A stretch of 6,763 nt of DNA from Planctomycetaceae bacterium (GTDB taxonomy: Bacteria > Planctomycetota > Planctomycetia > Pirellulales > Thermoguttaceae), in assembly GCA_031259095.1 (NCBI GenBank), contig JAIRLW010000104.1:1-6763 (forward strand), written 5' to 3'. The position numbers were made by a program, and so were the translations under genes. How positions within the stretch are numbered: the first letter of the stretch is position 1; every line of letters starts with the position of its first letter. Below the pieces are notes generated by a model, which saw only the letters and a program-made list of their open reading frames with translations, made no database searches and was not told the DNA's origin. Below, one piece after another: positions 1 through 6,031 of the stretch.

Positions 1-77
1 TCAGGGCTTCGGTTAGTGATGGTACTTGAACCTACCCCGTTGGGGTAGGCTATAATCCTATTGCCCTTTCAGGGCAA
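1..77. repeat. Tandem two-hairpin intergenic repeat (about 68-bp period)
   Basis: Two compact hairpins lie close together: CCTACCCC/GGGGTAGG at 31-49 with a GTT loop (8 perfect pairs), and TTGCCCT/AGGGCAA at 61-77 with a TTC loop (7 perfect pairs). The word TCAGGGC at 1-7 recurs at 69-75, so the window opens inside a preceding copy and the unit length is about 68 bp. The layout (short GC-rich hairpin, AT-rich spacer, second hairpin) resembles dispersed intergenic repeats I recall from Planctomycetes and Bacteroidetes; that recall is not checked. It lies downstream of the restriction-modification gene, but no U-run follows either hairpin on the minus strand, so a terminator role is not supported. 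Confidence 0.6.
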
Positions 78-86
78 ATACTTTTT

Positions 87-119
87 TAACCTCAAACAAT
101 AATTCCGCTGATATATTAC
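87..119 (-). repeat. Single end of a dispersed repeat shared with 6363-6437
   Basis: Read on the minus strand, 119-102 is GTAATATATCAGCGGAAT. It matches 16 of 18 bases of GTAACATACCAGCGGAAT at 6363-6380. Similarity continues with one indel through ATTATT(G/T)TTTGA to roughly position 92. Only one end is visible here, so this is a partial or decayed copy. It lies 25 bases past the stop of the restriction-modification gene. Confidence 0.5.
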
Positions 120-143
120 CTTTTTTTAAGAAAGTGCAGATTA

Positions 144-3131
144 TTATTTACGTTTATAATCTTTGTAATAGGTTTGAATTTGTCGGCGTTCTGATTCGTT
201 TACCAATGGCATTGACAACAAAGCTGTTATCATTTGTTCCTCTGTCAAATCATACAAATGAAATACGATTGCGTCAATTTGTGATTCTAAATTTGAAGTA
301 TTTGTTATAGGATTTTTCTTTTTCGTTGAAAGGATTTGATCGACAAGCGTGATTATCGGACGCTGTTCGGTTTTGGAAATATTAGGAATTGGTAAATTCC
401 GTAAATGTTCGGGATAAATATGATAATCACCGCCGCGAAGATTCACCAACAAAACAGAAGCATATTTTGAGTTTAATATTCCCAATAAATAGCGTAAATC
501 TATTGTTTCGGACAACAACTCCATTTCTTTGCGTGAAAGTTTTGAGTATCGTTTCACACTTGCCGAGATGCTTTTATTTTCAATACCTTTTAAATCTTTC
601 CATAAAACAGCCGAAAACATAGAATCACTATGTAGAAATCTTGTTTCATTATCTAAAAATACTTGTAAATTACCCAAACGATTAAACATTAATTTCGGTT
701 GTTCGTACAATTCCCGAAACGTCGGTCTACTTAATTTATTGGGGCAACGCTCTGTATTATATTCAAGATAACGGATTTTTTTCACACTGTATCTTTCAAT
801 ATCTTTTGCATCAATATATTTACGGCAATGTATTTTATCGTAAATATTGCTTATCAAATCATCTTTTGAAAATTCACCTTTTGCTGTTTGCTCATCAGAA
901 TTAAGCACCATTCCTTTACTGATATAACAGAAATCGCCCAATACATTCATTTTGGCGTGTCGATTTGTTTTTCTTTTTTCTTTTGTAAGATTCCATACGG
1001 ATGTTTTATCGTCTTGTACTAAATTAGAATAATTTTGTTTAAAAGTATGGGTGATCTTTTTTTGTTCATTGATATGTGAAATATAACAATTTTTATTCGG
1101 CTTTGATTTTAATATGAAAGGAATACAATTACTTACTGTTGCATTTTCAAAAATTTTGGTTCCATTCAAATCGACTAATTCGATTAAGTTATAGTTATTG
1201 ACAATCAACTCCCGCATTTTTTTTGCGTAAGTTTGGTTGGTTAGGGGATAGGGTACGATCATTGTCAATAATCCGTTTTCTTTCAGTAATTGGATACCAA
1301 GTTCCATAAAAGGAATATACAAATCCCATTTTTGATAGAGCGTAGTAAACCGATTGGTATCAATAATTGCTTTTCGTCCTTCGGGATTGATTTTTACCAT
1401 AGTAGGCGCGCTTACGTATGGCGGATTTCCAATAACAATATCAAAACCTTCTGCAATTCCAAACATCCATTGCGGATCGAAAAATGGCGCTGATTGTGTT
1501 TGGTTGTACGGATTCCACTTTAATAAATGTTCAACAATATCGTGCGAAAAAATTGTTTCTGTTTCAAGTAGTTTAGAAAAGGAACGGCGTAATTTTTCAT
1601 CATATTCCTGTATCCTTTGTTTATCCTGTAACGTACTTGCTGTTACATATTGATCGCGGTTATTTTTTAACATTTCAACCGCAATTTTTATCGACGGCGA
1701 AACAAGAAATCTCTGTTTTTCTTTTTCCAAACCGATAAGCGCATTCGCACAAATAAATTTCGTTTCAAGATTCGGCAATGGTTCAATTCCGTAATTTTCT
1801 TTTTTCTTATCGGGAATTACTTCTTGAATAAGAGATAAAAACATACGAAGAGTTGTAATCTGTACCGCCATGGGTTGAATATCAACTCCATAAATGACGT
1901 TTTGTAGAATCCTCAATTTTTTACGGTAACGTTCTTGTTGCGAAAATTGTTTATCAGGATCAATTCGCCGGATAATTTCATTCATCACGCCGCAAGGAAA
2001 CGCCCCGCTGCCGCAAGCAGGATCAAGAACTTTACATTGCAATAAATCATCATTATTGTTCTGTACCTTATTATTTTTTACAATATTGTTTTTTAAGTAT
2101 GCATCCAACGCCACACTGACCATATAATCAACAATTTCACACGGCGTATAAAAACTGCCGGTTGTTTTACGCTTGTTTTCTTTGGTATCCGCATCAATAC
2201 ACGCTAAAAGACTTTCAAATACTTTACCAATAAATTCTGGATCAATTGTTTGCGCATATTCCCAATCAAACAAATCATCGACCGATAATTTGTACTGATA
2301 TTGTGATAAAATTTTAATAATACCGGCAACTTTATAATCGCCGTCAAGTTCCAGTATTGTTCGTGTTGTCAGTTCTGAAAAGAAATGTTCGTGATTCAAC
2401 GGAAAATCATCGCCTTCGTGTTCGTAAAATAATCCGCCGTTGAGAAATGGAATTTTAGCAAATTGTTCTTTAATGTTGCGAATATTTTTAATTAGTTTTT
2501 TGTGTTCTATTTCGCTGCGTTCTTTAATTGGCGTATTAAGACAATGAAAAAATACGTTACGTAAAATTGCATTATAATAACGATATTCTTCGTCTTCTTT
2601 AAGATTTTGTTCTATAAAAGTCTTATCAAAGAGCTCTTTTGGAACGATTCCTTTTTCTTGTAAAAAGAAACAGAGCAGCAAACGAACAATTAATCGCAAC
2701 GTGTATTCCGGTTCAGCAACCGAGTACGGATCATTACCTGTTTTGGCTGTCCAGTAATACCAGTTTCGGATTTCCAGATAAAACTTATCACAAAGAGCCT
2801 GCCGTTGGATTTCATCGTTGTAAAGTTGTTGTTTAACAACGGCAAACGCTTTCTCAACATCCGCAACGGTACATTTTATCCATTCGGTATCTTGACCGGT
2901 TGTGTCGAATTGTTGAATCAAAAAACCCTGATTGACCAAATAACGGTGAATCATTTTGTCAATGTGTGAGCGTACCGTAATGACAGCATCATGCCAAACA
3001 ATTTCTTTCTTGACGTTAAGCTCGTGGCATTCTTGATCGACACGTTTATCAATATCGCCATTGGTTTCGCCAATTTTAAGATAGCCGTTGTGTTTGGAAA
3101 TTTCGGGTGTTGTGAAAGCGTAAAGTTTCAT
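144..3131 (-). CDS. Type IIG-like restriction-modification enzyme: GIY-YIG-like nuclease fused to Eco57I-type N6-adenine methyltransferase
   Basis: 995 aa, ATG start, tandem TAA TAA stop. Residues 1-100 look like a T5orf172-type GIY-YIG domain: LYAFTTP (3-9), GYLKIGET (16-23), R30, D58 and H62 in a DKMIHRYL helix, TEW (82-84). Residues 105-320 form the helical region of large Eco57I-family proteins, with FLNGGLF (229-235) and IGKVFESLLA (301-310). The methyltransferase core has GSFYTP (325-330, motif X), LDPACGSGAF (369-378, AdoMet motif I), YGVDIQP (414-420) and catalytic NPPY (569-572), predicting adenine N6 methylation. Residues 700-930 fit a TaqI-like specificity domain (KYIDAKDIERY 771-781; NLPIP 912-916). 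All restriction, methylation and recognition functions would thus sit in one chain. I see no PD-(D/E)XK nuclease. No clear Shine-Dalgarno precedes the start. Lysine- and asparagine-rich AT codons contrast with nnrD and suggest transfer. The exact recognition sequence cannot be read. Family confident; nuclease assignment less so. Confidence 0.88.
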   Translation of the reverse strand: MKLYAFTTPEISKHNGYLKIGETNGDIDKRVDQECHELNVKKEIVWHDAVITVRSHIDKMIHRYLVNQGFLIQQFDTTGQDTEWIKCTVADVEKAFAVVKQQLYNDEIQRQALCDKFYLEIRNWYYWTAKTGNDPYSVAEPEYTLRLIVRLLLCFFLQEKGIVPKELFDKTFIEQNLKEDEEYRYYNAILRNVFFHCLNTPIKERSEIEHKKLIKNIRNIKEQFAKIPFLNGGLFYEHEGDDFPLNHEHFFSELTTRTILELDGDYKVAGIIKILSQYQYKLSVDDLFDWEYAQTIDPEFIGKVFESLLACIDADTKENKRKTTGSFYTPCEIVDYMVSVALDAYLKNNIVKNNKVQNNNDDLLQCKVLDPACGSGAFPCGVMNEIIRRIDPDKQFSQQERYRKKLRILQNVIYGVDIQPMAVQITTLRMFLSLIQEVIPDKKKENYGIEPLPNLETKFICANALIGLEKEKQRFLVSPSIKIAVEMLKNNRDQYVTASTLQDKQRIQEYDEKLRRSFSKLLETETIFSHDIVEHLLKWNPYNQTQSAPFFDPQWMFGIAEGFDIVIGNPPYVSAPTMVKINPEGRKAIIDTNRFTTLYQKWDLYIPFMELGIQLLKENGLLTMIVPYPLTNQTYAKKMRELIVNNYNLIELVDLNGTKIFENATVSNCIPFILKSKPNKNCYISHINEQKKITHTFKQNYSNLVQDDKTSVWNLTKEKRKTNRHAKMNVLGDFCYISKGMVLNSDEQTAKGEFSKDDLISNIYDKIHCRKYIDAKDIERYSVKKIRYLEYNTERCPNKLSRPTFRELYEQPKLMFNRLGNLQVFLDNETRFLHSDSMFSAVLWKDLKGIENKSISASVKRYSKLSRKEMELLSETIDLRYLLGILNSKYASVLLVNLRGGDYHIYPEHLRNLPIPNISKTEQRPIITLVDQILSTKKKNPITNTSNLESQIDAIVFHLYDLTEEQMITALLSMPLVNESERRQIQTYYKDYKRK

Positions 3132-3185
3132 GGATTTTTTTGTAATTAAAATTTCGGAAATATTTCGTATTCTTTGCGTTCCTTA

Positions 3186-3613
3186 TTATTGTTTCGCTGT
3201 ATCTGGAATGATTTGTGGAATATCATTTAGATTGAAGGAGACGTCATAGTTACATTTTTCGAAACGTTTTACATTATCCTTGCCGAAAAAAAACGGAATC
3301 AATTCGGCACGATTACCGGAAAAAAACTTCGCCGAGTTGTGTTTTTTCTTCGAATAGCAACCAACCAAATTTTTCGTTACCGTTATTGATTCTTTTAAAA
3401 TCCTTTCCATCTAGTAACGTACTGATAAACCGTTCCGCAATTTCCCGATTTTCCTTTTTAAGTTTCGGGATTGAATTTTTCAGCGCGTTCACGAACAATA
3501 CGGACAAGGAGTTGGCGGAGAGTCCGCACGGTTTCAGGAATTTCGATTGCCTGCTTGTCGACAACAGGTTTCCGTTTCCCAATCTGCTTAATTTGTACAA
3601 AAATTTGAGTCAT
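3186..3613 (-). pseudogene. Conserved-looking small protein gene broken into three frames, coupled to nnrD
   Basis: An ATG at 3613 overlaps the nnrD stop codon (ATGA), so translation would be coupled. The first frame (3613-3458) gives 51 residues beginning MTQIFVQIKQIGKRKP, with IPETVRTLRQLL around 26-36, then a TAA. The next frame continues with KKENREIAERFISTLLDG and KFGWLLFEEKTQLGEVFF, closing at a stop near 3313. The third frame carries NRAELIPFFFGKDNVKRF and ends in TAA TAA at 3183-3188. Each step is one extra base in the reading direction; the second falls at a run of seven T (3326-3320, minus strand). Removing one base at each site would give about 140 residues. I do not recognise the family with confidence. 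The break may be real decay or assembly indels; coupled placement argues the ancestor was an operon gene. Confidence 0.55.
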
Positions 3614-4563
3614 CTTTTTTTTACCGTTTGAAATGCTTGGGGGATTGTTTCGAGAATGGAAGTTGCCGTAACAGATGCTTCTCCAAACTGTTCAGCAGCG
3701 AAATCGCCCGCTAAACCGTGCAAAAAAACACCAACTCTTGATGCGTCAAACGGAGTCAAGCCTTGAGCAAGCAATGCCGTCAAAATTCCGGTCAAGACGT
3801 CGCCGCTTCCGCCGGTCGCCATACCCGGATTGCCCGTCGGGTTCAACGCAACAAGTTCACCATTGGTCGTAATACTTTCGTGTCCCTTCAATACCAAAAC
3901 AACACCGTGTTGTCGGGCAAAATCTTGGGCAACCGCGATTCGTTCCGATTGAGACTTTTGACTGTCTTCATCGGGAGTTGGTTGTCCTCTTAATCGTGCA
4001 AATTCACCGGAATGCGGCGTTAAAATAATGTTTCGGTTATCAAGAGATTGGAAAAAACGGTTAAGGTGTTCTGTTCCGAGCGACGCTAAAGAATTGAGCG
4101 CGTCGGCGTCGGCAACAACAGGGCAACGAATATGTCGGAGCAACAACGGAATAAGAGAATCAATATACTCGGAACGTCCCAGACCAGGACCAACAAAAAT
4201 AACGGTTGCCGATTCCGCATAGTGAAGTAATAATTCAAAAGCGGTTTGTGAAAATCGTCCCTGATTATCGGCTGGACAGGGTAATGTTGTCAATTCAGGA
4301 TAAAAACCGGCAACCGTTTCGAGAATAGGATCAGGAACTGCCAGCCGTACCAAACCTGCACCGGCAACAAGTCCCGCACGACCCGCCAGCGCCACCGCTC
4401 CAGCCATCCCGCGCGATCCGCCAATACCCAAAACCGTACCAAAAGTTCCCTTGTGTCCCGTTCGGGAACGGCACGGTAACACGGGAAGCAATTCAATATA
4501 ATGAGATAATAAACGATTGTCTTTCATAAAATTTGACATAAAATCGTACGCCATTGCCGACAA
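3610..4563 (-). CDS. nnrD: ADP-dependent (S)-NAD(P)H-hydrate dehydratase
   Basis: 317 aa from a TTG start; ribokinase-like fold of the YjeF C-terminal family. It repairs damaged hydrated NAD(P)H (NAD(P)HX) to NAD(P)H, in bacteria at the expense of ADP, in the cytoplasm. Visible motifs: HKGTFGTVLGIGGSRGMAGA (37-56), GPGLG (125-129), DADALN (152-157), TPHSGEFARL (182-191), KGHESI (226-231) and GNPGMATGGSGDVLTG (244-259), where D255 is the expected catalytic aspartate. The epimerase (NnrE) half, often fused N-terminally, is absent, so this is the stand-alone form; the first 35 residues are an unconserved extension. The start is uncertain: ATGs in frame lie at 4554, 4539 and 4527, and the strongest ribosome-binding site is 24 bases upstream of the TTG. 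Its stop overlaps the next gene by ATGA. GC content is higher than in the downstream restriction-modification gene. Confidence 0.93.
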   Translation of the reverse strand: MSAMAYDFMSNFMKDNRLLSHYIELLPVLPCRSRTGHKGTFGTVLGIGGSRGMAGAVALAGRAGLVAGAGLVRLAVPDPILETVAGFYPELTTLPCPADNQGRFSQTAFELLLHYAESATVIFVGPGLGRSEYIDSLIPLLLRHIRCPVVADADALNSLASLGTEHLNRFFQSLDNRNIILTPHSGEFARLRGQPTPDEDSQKSQSERIAVAQDFARQHGVVLVLKGHESITTNGELVALNPTGNPGMATGGSGDVLTGILTALLAQGLTPFDASRVGVFLHGLAGDFAAEQFGEASVTATSILETIPQAFQTVKKR

Positions 4564-4587
4564 TAAACTCCGATTTCCAATAGTAAA

Positions 4588-4593
4588 CCTCCT
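4588..4593 (-). promoter_or_regulatory. Consensus Shine-Dalgarno (AGGAGG) upstream of nnrD
   Basis: AGGAGG on the minus strand is the best ribosome-binding site in front of nnrD. The only in-frame codon at proper distance is ATT at 4581-4579, six bases downstream; a TTG at 4580-4578 is well spaced but out of frame, ending after 18 codons. A weaker GGAG at 4571-4568 lies four bases before the TTG at 4563 and 13 before the ATG at 4554. Initiation may therefore be at the non-standard ATT, which would add six residues, or at one of the later codons. Confidence 0.55.
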
Positions 4594-4609
4594 AAAAATA
4601 ATAATTCAT

Positions 4610-4810
4610 TGCAACATAAAGTAAATAGACCGGTAAAAAAATTCTGATTATTTCAAATTTAAGGAGGTAGGCGATCCGCCCGCCGGACGGTCGCGCCGGT
4701 TGAGGTGAAATTCAAACGGTGAAATCATTGACCTATTGGTGAACCTGTCCATTTAAACTATAATGAACCGGCTTTAGTTGCGGCTGCGCCGTAATGGAGT
4801 TAATAAAAAA
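4610..4810. other. Gene-free stretch with a GC-rich hairpin island
   Basis: No open frame here looks like protein. The stretch 4669-4701 is strikingly GC-rich inside AT-rich DNA. Positions 4671-4694 fold as GCGA-CCG...CGG-TCGC with one bulged T and a short C-rich/G-rich tip. A further small palindrome, CGGC-TGC-GCCG, lies in the segment around 4780-4793. A perfect AAGGAGGT at 4661-4668 (plus strand) is not followed by any start codon at usable distance. I interpret the block as degenerate dispersed repeat sequence, not a gene. Confidence 0.4.
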
Positions 4811-4860
4811 ATCAACAATTGGGAACCTCTCAATATACCCTTTTCCAAAAACAAACTATT

Positions 4861-4903
4861 TGATTTTAATCGATTTCAATCAATTTCAATCGACAGAAAT
4901 CGA
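4861..4903. repeat. Short 10-bp-period tandem repeat
   Basis: Three successive decamers, TGATTTTAAT, CGATTTCAAT and CAATTTCAAT (4861-4890), follow the pattern YRATTTYAAT. They are followed by a reversed arm: TCGATTTC at 4870-4877 pairs with GAAATCGA at 4896-4903. This is one helical turn per unit. It could be a protein-binding array or simple-sequence slippage; nothing here decides. Confidence 0.4.
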
Positions 4904-4912
4904 AATAAAATT

Positions 4913-4957
4913 AATTTTTAGAGATACCCAATTATCATTTAGGAATCTCTAAAAATT
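4913..4957. repeat. Perfect 13-bp inverted repeat
   Basis: AATTTTTAGAGAT (4913-4925) and ATCTCTAAAAATT (4945-4957) are exact reverse complements around a 19-base loop. The stem is AT-rich and no U-run follows on either strand, so it is not a typical intrinsic terminator. Its right arm is part of the repeat word that recurs inverted at 5201-5214. Confidence 0.55.
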
Positions 4958-4968
4958 CAATTTGTATC

Positions 4969-4984
4969 CCACAAAGACACAAAG
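4969..4984 (-). repeat. CTTTGTGTCTTTGTGG repeat word
   Basis: Read on the minus strand this is CTTTGTGTCTTTGTGG. A near-identical word, CTTTGTGTTCTGTGTGG, lies at 6449-6465 on the plus strand, differing by one inserted base and one substitution. Both sit in non-coding DNA. They look like copies of a dispersed, decaying intergenic repeat. Confidence 0.4.
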
Positions 4985-5175
4985 ATTTTAATGAATCAGA
5001 ATTTTTAAACAGTTAAACAGAATTTAAAAAATTTACACAAGGGAACTTCTATACTCCTCGCACTTTAAAATTCTGTTTTTATAACAAAAAAAATAACGTT
5101 GTATATTTTTTTGAAAAAATTAATAAAATTTTCAGGATTTACAGATAATTTTTTAATTTGTTCATTCTGGAAATT

Positions 5176-5204
5176 TTGTCAATTCTGTCTCAAAAATATA
5201 TTTT
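5176..5204 (+). promoter_or_regulatory. Candidate sigma-70-type promoter for cobA
   Basis: TTGTCA (5176-5181) is separated by 17 bases from TATTTT (5199-5204); TATATT at 5197-5202 is an alternative -10 with a 15-base spacer. Transcription would start near 5211, leaving a leader of about 32 bases. The region is generally AT-rich, so chance matches are common. The -10 overlaps the repeat word at 5201-5215. Confidence 0.3.
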
Positions 5205-5229
5205 TAGAGATTCCCGTTTTAGATTGACC

Positions 5230-5233
5230 GGAG
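5230..5233 (+). promoter_or_regulatory. Ribosome-binding site of cobA
   Basis: GGAG lies nine bases before the ATG at 5243, good spacing that supports this start. The protein begins directly with the expected family N-terminus (MNVTLIGAGPGD). Confidence 0.6.
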
Positions 5234-5242
5234 TTACAAATT

Positions 5243-5971
5243 ATGAACGTTACACTTATTGGCGCGGGACCCGGCGATGCGGAATTGATGACCATTAAAG
5301 GGATGAATCGGCTGAAAGAAGCGGATGTTGTTCTTTATGATCGTCTTGTCGGCGAGGATATTATTGCGATGATTCCCGATACGGTGGAGAAAATTTGTGT
5401 CGGAAAACATACCGGAAAACATCCTGTTCCGCAGGAAGAAATCGGTTCGCTGATGGCATCCAAAGCAAAACAGGGATTGCATGTTGTCCGGTTAAAAGGC
5501 GGTGATCCTTTTGTGTTCGGGCGCGGCGGCGAAGAACTGGAAATATTGTGTGAAAATAATATTCCTTTTGAAGTGATCCCCGGTATTTCGTCTTCTATTG
5601 CCGCCGGTATTTGTGCGGGAATACCGTTAACGCATCGTGATTACTCATCGTCGTTACATATTATTACCGGACATGTTAAAAGAAACGGTCAACTTGATAT
5701 TGATTTCAAATCGCTTTCAGGATTAAAGGGAACGCTTGTTATTCTGATGGGAATTGCCGCATTGGAACATATTTGTACCGGTTTTCTTGAAGCCGGTATG
5801 AATCCGCAAACGCCCGCCGCCATCGTCGAAAACGCAACGCTAAAATCGCAACGAAAATTCATCGGAACATTAGAAACGCTTTTTGAATTATCACAACGAA
5901 ATCAAGTGGTATCGCCGTCCGTTGTGATTATCGGAAACGTGTGTACGTTGTCGGATAAACTCGGCATATAA
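5243..5971 (+). CDS. cobA: Uroporphyrinogen-III C-methyltransferase (SUMT)
   Basis: 242 aa, full length for the single-domain enzyme. It transfers two methyl groups from AdoMet to C2 and C7 of uroporphyrinogen III, giving precorrin-2, the branch point to sirohaem and cobalamin, in the cytoplasm. Family motifs are in order: GAGPGDAELMT (7-17), LYDRLV (31-36), VGKHTGKHPVPQEEI (53-67), VVRLKGGDPFVFGRGGEE (81-98), VIPGISS (111-117), PLTHRD (128-133), TGH (142-144), VILMG (166-170), and SPSVVIIGNV (224-233). There is no CysG-type dehydrogenase/ferrochelatase domain and no fused HemD, so partners must be encoded elsewhere. The gene stands alone on the plus strand; no cobalamin-riboswitch-like element is recognisable in its leader. 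Sirohaem versus cobalamin use cannot be decided from this window. The stop codon shares its last base with an ATG that I do not regard as a gene start. Confidence 0.96.
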   Translation: MNVTLIGAGPGDAELMTIKGMNRLKEADVVLYDRLVGEDIIAMIPDTVEKICVGKHTGKHPVPQEEIGSLMASKAKQGLHVVRLKGGDPFVFGRGGEELEILCENNIPFEVIPGISSSIAAGICAGIPLTHRDYSSSLHIITGHVKRNGQLDIDFKSLSGLKGTLVILMGIAALEHICTGFLEAGMNPQTPAAIVENATLKSQRKFIGTLETLFELSQRNQVVSPSVVIIGNVCTLSDKLGI

Positions 5972-6031
5972 TGCCAATTTCGTTACGTTTCTTTTGTTTT
6001 GCGGAAATCACTGATTCCAAAACGGTATCAT

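Larger units (their letters stand above)
4821..5215. repeat. Cluster of GGGAAYCTCT-type repeat words upstream of cobA
   Basis: The word occurs as GGGAACCTCT (4821-4830), aGGAATCTCT (4941-4950) and GGGAACTTCT (5041-5050) on the plus strand, and as GGGTATCTCT (4929-4920) and GGGAATCTCT (5215-5206) on the minus strand. Flanking bases are partly shared: GGAATCTCTAAAAA at 4942-4955 is the exact reverse complement of 5201-5214. Two gaps between copies are close to 100 bp. Between them lie decayed motifs rich in CAGAATTT and CAGGATTTACAG, a style I recall from other repeat-rich genomes. No coding potential is visible in this stretch. Confidence 0.5.

Noticed and set aside
1..77. CRISPR array
   Set aside because: The unit contains two different hairpins with no constant-repeat/variable-spacer pattern, and no cas gene is present.
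389..2836. Plus-strand open frames inside the restriction-modification gene
   Set aside because: They are short, overlap a long motif-bearing minus-strand gene and encode no recognisable features.
3313..3330. Programmed ribosomal frameshift at the seven-T run
   Set aside because: A second, unrelated frame break lies about 140 bases upstream, no stimulatory structure or slippery heptamer arrangement is evident, and decay or an indel error explains both.
3458..3600. N-terminal part of the minus-strand frame opening with TTG at 3600
   Set aside because: Over this stretch the coupled ATG frame from 3613 gives far more protein-like sequence; only the part of the TTG frame downstream of about 3460 seems genuine.
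4290..4496. Minus-strand 68-codon frame inside nnrD
   Set aside because: It overlaps conserved nnrD motifs in another frame and has no features of its own.
4661..4668. Consensus AAGGAGGT on the plus strand as a ribosome-binding site, or as a 16S rRNA 3' end relic
   Set aside because: No ATG, GTG or TTG lies at usable distance, and the neighbouring bases do not continue as rRNA sequence.
5050..5242. Cobalamin riboswitch in front of cobA
   Set aside because: No B12-box-like conserved core or GC-rich multi-helix fold is visible; the leader is AT-rich and probably only about 30 bases long.
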